Below, in pieces: positions 52,200 to 59,143 of a stretch of DNA of 64,000 nt (its first letter is position 1; each line of letters starts with the position of its first letter). The notes below the pieces were generated by a model, which made no database searches, had not been told where the DNA came from, and was given only the letters and a program-made list of their open reading frames with translations. The stretch comes from Pseudomonas sp. GM79. Its GTDB lineage: Bacteria; Pseudomonadota; Gammaproteobacteria; Pseudomonadales; Pseudomonadaceae. The DNA is taken from contig NZ_AKJE01000087.1 in NCBI RefSeq assembly GCF_000282495.1, positions 1-64,000 on the forward strand, in the 5' to 3' direction. The translations under genes were made by a program, and so were the position numbers.

Positions 52200-53315
52200 A
52201 TGATGAATCTGCACTTCGAAGAACTCACCGGCACCGACGGCGCCCGCATCGGCATCGCCAGCCTGGATGCCGAAAAGTCCCTCAACGCCCTCTCCTTGCC
52301 GATGATCAACGCCCTGCGCGATCAACTGGACGCCTGGGCCAAGGAGCCACAGATCGTTTGCGTGCTGCTGCGCGGCAATGGCGGCAAGGCTTTTTGCGCC
52401 GGCGGGGAAGTACGCAGCCTGGTGGAGGCGTGTCGCGCCCTTCCCGGAGAAGTGCCGCCATTGGCTGCACACTTCTTTGCGGCAGAATATCGCCTCGACT
52501 TCAACCTGCACACCTACCCGAAACCGCTGATCTGCTGGGGGCATGGTTACGTGCTGGGCGGGGGCATGGGGCTGCTGCAAGGGGCGAGCATTCGGATCGT
52601 CACGCCAAGCAGCCGGCTGGCGATGCCGGAGATCGGCATCGGCTTGTACCCGGACGTCGGCGCCAGCTGGTTTCTGTCGCGGTTGCCCGGCAAGCTCGGA
52701 TTGTTTCTGGGCCTGACCGGCGCCCAGATGAACGGTCGCGATGCGATCGATCTGGACCTCGCCGACCGCTTCCTGCGCGATGATCAACAGCATGAGCTGA
52801 TCGAAGGTTTGCTGCAATTGAACTGGCAGGAACAGACAGCCATGCAGCTCAACAGCCTGCTCAAAGCCTTGCAGCAGGAAGCGATCGCGCAGATGCCGCA
52901 AGCGCAGTGGTTGCCAAGACGCGAGCTGATCGACGAACTGTTGGATGTCAGCGACGTTCGTTGCGCCTGGAAGGCCATCAGTGCGCTGCGCGATCATTCC
53001 GACCCGCTGCTCGGTCGTGCCGCCAAAACCATGGCTGAAGGCTCACCCCTGACCGCTCATCTGGTATGGGAACAGATCGTTCGCGCCCGGCATTTATCGT
53101 TGGCTCAAGTCTTTCAGATGGAATACACCATGAGCCTCAATTGCTGCCGTCATCCGGAGTTCAGCGAGGGCGTTCGCGCGCGGTTGATCGACAAGGACCA
53201 GAAACCTCACTGGCACTGGCCGGACATCAACAATGTGCCGGAAGCTGCGGTGGACGCGCATTTTCGCAAGGTATGGGAAGGTCGGCACCCTCTGGCCGAT
53301 CTGTCTGAGTACTGA
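52200..53315 (+). CDS. Enoyl-CoA hydratase/isomerase family protein (3-hydroxyisobutyryl-CoA hydrolase-like)
   Basis: A 371-residue crotonase-superfamily enzyme. The oxyanion-hole strings are LRGNGGKAFCAGGEVRSL near 55–72 and GHGYVLGGGMGLLQG near 113–128, followed by MPEIGIGLYPDVGASWFL with the Glu and Asp used by 3-hydroxyisobutyryl-CoA hydrolases in valine breakdown. Length fits that group better than ordinary hydratases. Two adjacent ATG codons (52200, 52203) follow GAGG; the second has better spacing. A terminator follows. Confidence 0.85.
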   Translation: MMNLHFEELTGTDGARIGIASLDAEKSLNALSLPMINALRDQLDAWAKEPQIVCVLLRGNGGKAFCAGGEVRSLVEACRALPGEVPPLAAHFFAAEYRLDFNLHTYPKPLICWGHGYVLGGGMGLLQGASIRIVTPSSRLAMPEIGIGLYPDVGASWFLSRLPGKLGLFLGLTGAQMNGRDAIDLDLADRFLRDDQQHELIEGLLQLNWQEQTAMQLNSLLKALQQEAIAQMPQAQWLPRRELIDELLDVSDVRCAWKAISALRDHSDPLLGRAAKTMAEGSPLTAHLVWEQIVRARHLSLAQVFQMEYTMSLNCCRHPEFSEGVRARLIDKDQKPHWHWPDINNVPEAAVDAHFRKVWEGRHPLADLSEY

Positions 53316-53330
53316 AATCCAGGCACAAAA

Positions 53331-53353
53331 AAACGGCGCTTCAAGCGCCGTTT
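53331..53353. terminator. Bidirectional terminator
   Basis: AAACGGCGCT and AGCGCCGTTT form a ten-base stem with a three-base loop, between the convergent enoyl-CoA hydratase and Tyr-rich lipoprotein genes. The minus strand continues with a T run. Confidence 0.9.
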
Positions 53354-53365
53354 CTTATTGAATGG

Positions 53366-53857
53366 TTAACGGTGGCTGTCTCGGCCATCGTGATCGCCCC
53401 GACCGCGGTGATCGCCTCTTCCATCACGGTGATCCCTGTGGCCTCGATAGCCATCGCCCCGGCCGCTTCGGTTCCGGCCGTCCCAATCGCCCCGGTTACG
53501 ACCGTCCCAACCGCCGCGGTCATGACGGTCCCATCCACGGTTCTGGTAGACGCGGTAGTCAGCTCGTGGCGCCGGCTGGTAATAGCGCGGTGCCGGTTGA
53601 TAAACCCGCGGCTGGTAGTAATAACGCGGCGATGGCTGGTAATACCGTGCAGGCGGCGAGTAATACCTGCGCGGGGCCGAGTAGTAACGGCCATCAGAGT
53701 AGTAAGACCCGCCACCGGAGTAGTACGGCGCTGGGGATGTGTAGACCTCGGAACGGTAGTAGCTGGATCCTCCATCGGAATAGGGCACGCATGCACCAAG
53801 AGACAATCCCGATAAAACAATCAGCAGAATTTGGCGGAGCTTTTTTTGACAGAGCAT
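53366..53857 (-). CDS. Tyr/Arg/Gly/Asp-rich lipoprotein A
   Basis: A 163-residue lipoprotein (signal ending LSLGAC). The mature part is low-complexity: a Tyr/Pro-rich stretch with repeats such as RYYSPPARYYQPSPRYYY, then an Arg/Asp/Gly/His-rich tail. AGGAGG sits seven bases before the ATG. The first 20 residues are nearly the same as those of the next gene upstream (MLCQKKLRQI vs MFCQKKLRQI), so it is a tandem duplicate. Function unknown; an outer-membrane or surface anchoring role is only a guess. Confidence 0.72.
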   Translation of the reverse strand: MLCQKKLRQILLIVLSGLSLGACVPYSDGGSSYYRSEVYTSPAPYYSGGGSYYSDGRYYSAPRRYYSPPARYYQPSPRYYYQPRVYQPAPRYYQPAPRADYRVYQNRGWDRHDRGGWDGRNRGDWDGRNRSGRGDGYRGHRDHRDGRGDHRGRGDHDGRDSHR

Positions 53858-54021
53858 AGCGGCCTCCTGGACCGCGAGTGAGCCATGCCAGCGACGCTGG
53901 CAGGCGACAGTCAATGGTTCGGCGACTGTCGAAATATCAGACAGTGAATTCGGAATCTGGTGCGCTCCTGCAACACGTTGAAACAAGTAGCCGATGAAAG
54001 GTTTTTCATCTTTCCCATAAG

Positions 54022-54053
54022 AAAAACGGCGCGTCCGGGAAGCCGGATGCGCC
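54022..54053 (-). terminator. Terminator of lipoprotein B
   Basis: On the minus strand GGCGC-ATCCGG, loop, CCGGAC-GCGCC forms a strong stem followed by GTTTTTC. It lies 20 bases after the lipoprotein B stop. Confidence 0.85.
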
Positions 54054-54073
54054 ATGGTATCCAAATGAGCTGA

Positions 54074-54313
54074 TCAGCGGTGCCCGCGATAGTGTCCGCC
54101 GCGATGGTGATGACGGGGACCACTGAAATAATAGTAACGATAGCCGCCGTAAAAACGCGGGCCGCCGTAGTAGTAAGGTGAGTAGTAATAGCCAGGATAG
54201 TAATAGGGTGTCGGATAAATATCAGCGCCACCTGCATAGTAGTAACAGCCGGATAGGCCCAAACCAAAAAACACGCTGAGGAATATTTGGCGGAGCTTTT
54301 TTTGACAGAACAT
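54074..54313 (-). CDS. Tyr/Gly-rich lipoprotein B
   Basis: A 79-residue lipoprotein with signal MFCQKKLRQIFLSVFFGLGL ending SGC. The mature part is dominated by Tyr, Gly and Pro (PYYYPGYYYSPYYYGG) with a short His/Arg tail. GGAGG precedes the ATG. The signal and its upstream region match lipoprotein A, so the pair arose by duplication, with the bodies diverging. Terminated separately by its own hairpin. Function unknown. Confidence 0.72.
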   Translation of the reverse strand: MFCQKKLRQIFLSVFFGLGLSGCYYYAGGADIYPTPYYYPGYYYSPYYYGGPRFYGGYRYYYFSGPRHHHRGGHYRGHR

Positions 54314-54532
54314 GGAGGCCTCCTGAAAGACCTGCAACAGCAGTCGACTGACACCTGTTTTGACTTTCAAACCTGCACCGAGTGCCAGACGGTATCGACC
54401 TTCAGATCAGCGGCCAGCCCGTCCATCTACGGTGCACGGTTGCGCGCCAACGCACCATGACAAGGCAAGGCGCCCCCCCCCTTTATCCGCCCTCCTCCCT
54501 GCATGCCCCCACCCAGAGGGTTCAAGCCGACT

Positions 54533-54548
54533 TGGCACGGCTCTCGCT
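54533..54548 (+). promoter_or_regulatory. Sigma54-type promoter for the guanidine locus
   Basis: TGGCACG, four bases, TCGCT matches the RpoN consensus TGGCACG-N4-TTGCW except at one base, with the invariant GG and GC correctly spaced. Transcription would start near 54560, leaving room for the riboswitch. This points to nitrogen control, probably by NtrC or a dedicated activator; no clear activator site is recognised upstream (54314–54532). Confidence 0.65.
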
Positions 54549-54599
54549 TAACCAAAGGCGTGCAGGAGTCATCACAGGTTCGCGGCACCACAATTTGCA

Positions 54600-54705
54600 A
54601 TGGCTGACTAGGGTTCCGGCTCGCTATCGCGAGTGGCTGGTCCGAGAGTTGGCGACCTCCAGTTGAGGTTACACGGCGGGACAAAAGCCCGGGAGACAAG
54701 CCACC
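54600..54705 (+). ncRNA. Guanidine-I riboswitch (ykkC class)
   Basis: The leader holds the conserved segments of this class in order: CTAGGGTTCCG (54608–54618), CTGGTCCGAGAG (54637–54648), and ACGGCGGGACAAAAGCCCGG (54673–54692) followed by GAGAC. Intervening CTCGC/GCGAG and GACCTC/GAGGT form the variable stems. Guanidinium binding to this class turns on downstream genes. The next gene starts 55 bases later. Confidence 0.92.
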
Positions 54706-54759
54706 GTTCGCGGTGCCGCTGCCTTCCTGTCCGCCCTTGATCAACTGGAGAACCACACC

Positions 54760-55827
54760 ATGTCCCGACTTCGTTTACCCGCCCTGCTCGCCGCTGCTTT
54801 TGCAGCCCTCGTGAGCGTCTCGTCCCAAGCCGCACAAAAAGACCATTTCAGCGTCTGCTGGACTATTTATGCCGGCTGGATGCCCTGGGAATACGCCGGC
54901 AGCCAAGGCATCGTCGACAAATGGGCGAAAAAGTACGGCATCAAGATCGATGTGGTGCAGCTCAACGATTACGTCGAATCCATCAACCAATATACCGCCG
55001 GCCAGTTCGACGGCTGCACCATGACCAACATGGACGCGCTGACCATTCCGGCGGCCGGTGGCGTCGACAGCACAGCGCTGATCGTCAGCGACTTCTCCAA
55101 CGGCAACGACGGCATCGTGCTCAAAGGCGAAGGCAAGAAAGTCGCCGACCTCAAGGGCATGGACGTCAATCTGGTTGAACTCTCGGTGTCCCACTATCTA
55201 TTGGCCCGGGCACTCGATTCGGTGGACCTCACCGAGAAAGACCTGAAAGTGGTCAACACTTCCGACGCCGACATTTCGGCCGCCTTCAACACCGATCAGG
55301 TCAACGCCGTCACCACCTGGAACCCGATGCTTTCGGACATCAAGGCCAAGCCTGGCGTGACCGAAGTCTTCAACTCCAGCCAGGTTCCCGGCGAAATCAT
55401 GGACATGATGGTGGTCAACAGCGCCACCCTCAAAGACAACCCGGCGCTGGGCAAAGCGCTGACCGGCGCCTGGTTCGAAGTGGTGGCATTGATGAACGCC
55501 AAAAACGCCGCCAGCAAAGCTGCCCTCGAACACATGGCCAAAGCCTCGGGCACCGACCTGGCCGGTTTCCAGGCGCAACTCGACACCACCAAGCTGTTCG
55601 CCACCCCCCAGGAAGCCTTGGCGTTTTCCACCAGCAAGCAACTGCCCGACACCATGCGCAAGGTCGCCGAGTTCTCCTTTCAGCACGGCTTGCTGGGTGA
55701 AGGCGCCAAGGACACCAGTGCCATCGGCATGGCCTTCGCCAATGGCGTGACCAGCGGCGACAAGACCAACCTCAAGCTGCGCTTCGACCCGAGCTACGTG
55801 CAGATGGCTGCCGACTCCACGTTGTAA
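54760..55827 (+). CDS. ABC transporter periplasmic binding protein (guanidine-linked)
   Basis: A 355-residue periplasmic binding protein with a signal peptide ending SSQA and an NMT1/SsuA-like fold (FSVCWTIYAGWMPWEYAG, KKYGIKIDVVQLNDYVESIN, FDGCTMTNMDALTIPAAGG). It is the binding subunit usually labelled as a urea or nitrate-type ABC transporter. Under a guanidine-I riboswitch and next to carboxyguanidine deiminase genes, guanidine or a related compound is the likely ligand. GGAG precedes the ATG; first gene of the operon. Confidence 0.88.
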   Translation: MSRLRLPALLAAAFAALVSVSSQAAQKDHFSVCWTIYAGWMPWEYAGSQGIVDKWAKKYGIKIDVVQLNDYVESINQYTAGQFDGCTMTNMDALTIPAAGGVDSTALIVSDFSNGNDGIVLKGEGKKVADLKGMDVNLVELSVSHYLLARALDSVDLTEKDLKVVNTSDADISAAFNTDQVNAVTTWNPMLSDIKAKPGVTEVFNSSQVPGEIMDMMVVNSATLKDNPALGKALTGAWFEVVALMNAKNAASKAALEHMAKASGTDLAGFQAQLDTTKLFATPQEALAFSTSKQLPDTMRKVAEFSFQHGLLGEGAKDTSAIGMAFANGVTSGDKTNLKLRFDPSYVQMAADSTL

Positions 55828-55844
55828 CAACGGAGGACAAGGCC

Positions 55845-56660
55845 ATGCGCCTGATCAATCGCCACCCGGATCGCCCGAGTCGCCTGCTGTTGGTGATCCT
55901 GCCGTTCGCCCTGGTGTTGTTCGCCTACTTCATGGGCTCGGCCGATCGGCTGATGGACAACCCCAACGACAAACTGCTGCCCAGTGCCGTGCAGATGACC
56001 GACGCGGTGAAACGCCTGGCCTTCACCGCCGACACCCGCACCGGTGAATACCTGCTCTGGCAAGACAGCGCCGCCAGCCTGCGACGGCTGGCCATCGGCC
56101 TCGGTATCAGTGCACTGGCCGGGCTCTGCCTGGGGATTGCCGCCGGTACGCTGCCGCTGTTTGGCGCACCGTTATCGCCGGTGCTGACAGTGCTGTCGAT
56201 GGTGCCGCCGCTGGCGATCCTGCCGATTCTGTTCATCGTGTTCGGGCTGGGGGAGTTGTCGAAAGTGATGCTGATCGTGATCGGCATCACCCCGTGCCTG
56301 GCCCGGGATCTGGAACAGCGCGCCCGGGAAATTCCCGTCGAGTTGCTGATCAAGGCACAGACGCTTGGCGCTTCGACCTGGACCTTGATGCTGCGCGTGG
56401 TGCTGCCGCAATTACTGCCACGCCTGTTGATCTCGCTGCGACTGATGCTGGGTTCGGCGTGGTTGTTCCTGATCGCTGCCGAAGCCATCGCCTCCACCGA
56501 TGGTCTCGGCTACCGGATTTTCCTGGTGCGCCGCTACCTGGCGATGGACGTGATTTTGCCCTACGTGGTCTGGATCACCCTCCTCGCCTGGATGATGGAC
56601 TGGGGTCTGAAACGCCTGACTCAGCGTGCATTTCCTTGGTATGAAGGAGCGCGGGCATGA
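55845..56660 (+). CDS. ABC transporter permease
   Basis: A 271-residue inner-membrane permease with an N-terminal helix and a five-helix BPD_transp_1 core; the coupling EAA loop is near IKAQTLGASTWTLMLRVVLP. It works with the upstream binding protein and the downstream ATPase, whose ATG overlaps its TGA by four bases. CGGAGG lies eight bases before the ATG. Confidence 0.92.
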   Translation: MRLINRHPDRPSRLLLVILPFALVLFAYFMGSADRLMDNPNDKLLPSAVQMTDAVKRLAFTADTRTGEYLLWQDSAASLRRLAIGLGISALAGLCLGIAAGTLPLFGAPLSPVLTVLSMVPPLAILPILFIVFGLGELSKVMLIVIGITPCLARDLEQRAREIPVELLIKAQTLGASTWTLMLRVVLPQLLPRLLISLRLMLGSAWLFLIAAEAIASTDGLGYRIFLVRRYLAMDVILPYVVWITLLAWMMDWGLKRLTQRAFPWYEGARA

Positions 56661-57445
56661 GCTTCATTACGGTAAAAAACGTCTGGCAGCAATATGCCGA
56701 TCAGGTGGTACTCGAAGGGCTGAACCTGAGCGTCAACGAGGGTGAGTTCTGCACCCTGGTCGGCGCTTCAGGGTGCGGCAAATCGACCTTCTTGCGCCTG
56801 TTGCTGGGCCAGGAGCGCACCAGTCGTGGCGAGATTCTGTTGGACGGCCAGGCCCTGGCCAGCGAACCGGATGCCAGCCGCGGTGTGGTGTTCCAGCGCT
56901 ACTCAGTGTTCCCGCATTTAACGGTGCTGGACAACGTCGCCCTCGGCCTCGAACTGCCGCGTTCACCGCTACTTGGGCGGTTGTTCAGCAGCGCTAAAAA
57001 AGACGCACGCGAACAAGCTTCGGTGCTGCTGCACAAAGTCGGCCTCGGTCACTCGCTGGACAAGTACCCGGCGCAGCTCTCCGGCGGTATGCAACAACGC
57101 TTGGCGATTGCCCAGGCGCTGATCATGAAGCCGCGCGTGCTGTTGCTCGACGAACCCTTCGGCGCGCTCGATCCGGGCATCCGCAAGGACATGCACGGTT
57201 TGCTGCTGGAACTGTGGCGCGAGACCCAGCTGACAGTGTTCATGGTCACCCATGACCTGTCCGAAGGTTTCAGCCTCGGCACCCGTTTGCTGGTGTTCGA
57301 CAAGGTCCGCATCGACCCGCACGCCCCCGGCGCCTATGGCGCACGCATCACCTACGACATCCCTTTGAACAGCGACCGCCGCGCCAATCGCGCCGCCGTC
57401 GACGCCCTGCCGGCTCAGTTGGCAGGTTCGCTTCGCATCGCTTAG
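56657..57445 (+). CDS. ABC transporter ATPase
   Basis: A 262-residue cytoplasmic ATPase with Walker A GASGCGKST, Q-loop VVFQRYSVFPHLTVLDNV, signature LSGGMQQRLAIAQAL, Walker B VLLLDEPFGALD and the switch His in VMVTHDLSEG. It resembles the TauB/SsuB class. GGAG precedes the ATG. It is the third gene of the importer. Confidence 0.94.
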   Translation: MSFITVKNVWQQYADQVVLEGLNLSVNEGEFCTLVGASGCGKSTFLRLLLGQERTSRGEILLDGQALASEPDASRGVVFQRYSVFPHLTVLDNVALGLELPRSPLLGRLFSSAKKDAREQASVLLHKVGLGHSLDKYPAQLSGGMQQRLAIAQALIMKPRVLLLDEPFGALDPGIRKDMHGLLLELWRETQLTVFMVTHDLSEGFSLGTRLLVFDKVRIDPHAPGAYGARITYDIPLNSDRRANRAAVDALPAQLAGSLRIA

Positions 57446-57457
57446 AGGAATTTACAC

Positions 57458-58183
57458 ATGACTGATTCGACCCAACTATTTCCGCCCTTCGCCGAAGAAA
57501 TGCTCCCCGGCGGCGGCCATCGCTCCTTCGTTCTGAAACGTGGCCAATTACTGCGCCTGACCGACCTGCGCGGCGGTGCCAATGTCAGCCTGACGCTACT
57601 CAACGCCAACGAAAAAACCGAACGCCTCAACCTGCCCGACAGCCTCAAATGCCAACACACCGCCAAGCTCACCACCGGCCATTGCCTGTATTCGGACATG
57701 GGCCGCGTGCTCGCCGCCATTACCGCCGACACCTGCGGCTGGAGCGACAGCCTCGGCGGCGTGCTGTGCGCTGAAGAAGTCGCGCAAAAATACGGCGCGG
57801 GGCGCTATCAGGAACTGCGCAACGGTTTCTTCCGCAACGGCACCGACAACCTGTTGGTGGAACTGGGCAAGTGGGGTTTGGGCCTGTCCGATCTGTTGAT
57901 GACCCTCAACCTGTTCAGCCGTGTGAACGTCGATGAGGCCGGGCATTTCCACTTCGTCAAAGGCCATTCCAAGGCCGGTGACTACATCGAATTGTATGCG
58001 CCGATGGACACTCTGGTGGTGCTCACCGCGCTGCAACACCCGATGGATCCGGCGCCTGAGTACGCACCCAAACCGCTGAAGCTCAGCTGGATGAACGCCG
58101 ATGCGAGTGTCGCCGAACACTGCCGCACCTCGCGCCCGGAAAACGAGCGCGGCTTCATCAACACCGACCGTCTGTTCGCCTGA
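57458..58183 (+). CDS. DUF1989 protein, carboxyguanidine deiminase subunit (urea amidolyase-associated protein 1)
   Basis: A 241-residue DUF1989 protein: MLPGGGHRSFVLKRGQLLRL, TADTCGWSDSLGGVL, a Cys/His-rich set, and DYIELYAPMDTLVVLTALQHP. With its partner downstream it forms the two-subunit deiminase (CgdAB) that converts carboxyguanidine to allophanate. Earlier names were urea carboxylase-associated proteins. I cannot assign A or B. GAGGAA lies before the ATG, 12 bases after the ATPase stop. Confidence 0.88.
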   Translation: MTDSTQLFPPFAEEMLPGGGHRSFVLKRGQLLRLTDLRGGANVSLTLLNANEKTERLNLPDSLKCQHTAKLTTGHCLYSDMGRVLAAITADTCGWSDSLGGVLCAEEVAQKYGAGRYQELRNGFFRNGTDNLLVELGKWGLGLSDLLMTLNLFSRVNVDEAGHFHFVKGHSKAGDYIELYAPMDTLVVLTALQHPMDPAPEYAPKPLKLSWMNADASVAEHCRTSRPENERGFINTDRLFA

Positions 58184-58194
58184 GGATCGCTGCC

Positions 58195-58836
58195 ATGTCA
58201 CTCGCTATCGCCACTGCTCAACAGCTACCTGAAACCGCGGTGTACCGCGCCACCATCCCCGCCGGCGAACCCTGGCTGATGGAGGTCAAGGCCGGCCAGA
58301 CCTTGCGCATCCTCGACCTGGAAGGCAATCAGGCCGTCGACACGTTGTTCTACAGCCTCGCCAATCCCAAGGAGCGCTATGACGTACAGCGCACGTTGCG
58401 TCGGCAGGACAGCGTCTACCTGAGTACCGGCAGCGTGCTCTATTCCAACCTCGGCAAACCGATGCTGACCATCGTCGCCGACACTTGCGGGCGTCACGAC
58501 ACCCTCGGCGGTGCCTGCGCCCAAGAGAGCAACACCGTGCGTTATGCGTTGGAGAAACGCTACATGCACAGCTGCCGCGACAACTACCTGCGCGCCTGTG
58601 CCCACGATGGTCGGCTGGGCAAGGGAGACATCGGGCCGAACATCAACTTCTTCATGAACGTGCCGGTGACGGCCGACGGCGGGCTGACGTTCGAAGACGG
58701 GATTTCGGCGCCGGGCAAATACGTCGACCTGCGGGCCGAGATGGACGTGATCGTGCTGCTCTCCAACTGCCCGCAACTGAACAATCCGTGCAACGCCTAC
58801 AACCCGACGCCTGCGGAGCTGCTGGTATGGAACTGA
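58195..58836 (+). CDS. DUF1989 protein, carboxyguanidine deiminase subunit (urea amidolyase-associated protein 2)
   Basis: A 213-residue paralogue of the upstream gene: IPAGEPWLMEVKAGQTLRILDL, VADTCGRHDTLGGACAQESN, INFFMNVPV and YVDLRAEMDVIVLLSNCPQLNNPC. The Cys and His residues of the predicted metal centre are present. It is the second half of the CgdAB-type deiminase. It starts 11 bases after its partner and ends the first operon segment; a REP doublet follows. Confidence 0.88.
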   Translation: MSLAIATAQQLPETAVYRATIPAGEPWLMEVKAGQTLRILDLEGNQAVDTLFYSLANPKERYDVQRTLRRQDSVYLSTGSVLYSNLGKPMLTIVADTCGRHDTLGGACAQESNTVRYALEKRYMHSCRDNYLRACAHDGRLGKGDIGPNINFFMNVPVTADGGLTFEDGISAPGKYVDLRAEMDVIVLLSNCPQLNNPCNAYNPTPAELLVWN

Positions 58837-58925
58837 AATTTTCGCGTTTGCGGCGGTGGTTGTTTGTCTTGTGTCAGGCCCGTTCCGGCCAGTGCATCAA
58901 ACAGTAAAAACACCACAACCCAAAT

Positions 58926-59013
58926 GTGGGAGCGGGCTTGCTCGCGAAGGGGCCGTCACATCCAGCGTTGATGTCGACTGACACTACGCTTTCGCGAGCA
59001 AGCCCGCTCCCAC
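58926..59013. repeat. REP doublet 5 (GTGGGAG…/…CTCCCAC outer ends)
   Basis: Forward unit 58926–58949 and reverse unit 58991–59013, with a spacer starting GGCCGTCACATCC like that of doublet 1. It splits the guanidine operon between the deiminase genes and the second leader. Confidence 0.92.
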
Positions 59014-59050
59014 AGGGGGTCAGTGGTGTTTTGAAGAAAGTTGATTCTGC

Positions 59051-59099
59051 CGCCTGGGACGACCCCGGCGCCTATCGAAAAACTGCGGGACGGCCCGCA
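59051..59099 (+). ncRNA. Guanidine-II riboswitch (mini-ykkC class), candidate
   Basis: Two adjacent hairpins carry the ACGR loop that defines this class: GGG-ACGA-CCC with outer pairs CGCC/GGCG (59051–59070), and TGCGGG-ACGG-CCCGCA with a perfect six-base stem (59084–59099), 13 bases apart. It lies 45 bases before the carboxylase ATG. Ligand control of translation or transcription of the carboxylase by guanidine is the expected role. The TCCCAGG at 59100–59106 can pair with CCTGGGA in hairpin 1. Confidence 0.82.
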
Positions 59100-59143
59100 T
59101 CCCAGGTCGAGGCTGATGCGTTATCGCCTCCGGGGGTTATGTC

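Noticed and set aside
53372..53815. A 147-codon plus-strand open frame over lipoprotein A
   Set aside because: It reads the complement of a low-complexity gene; the minus-strand frame has a lipoprotein signal and a strong ribosome-binding site.
58827..58907. A 26-residue peptide after the second DUF1989 gene
   Set aside because: Very short, out of frame with the end of the upstream gene, no ribosome-binding site beyond chance, and no similarity.
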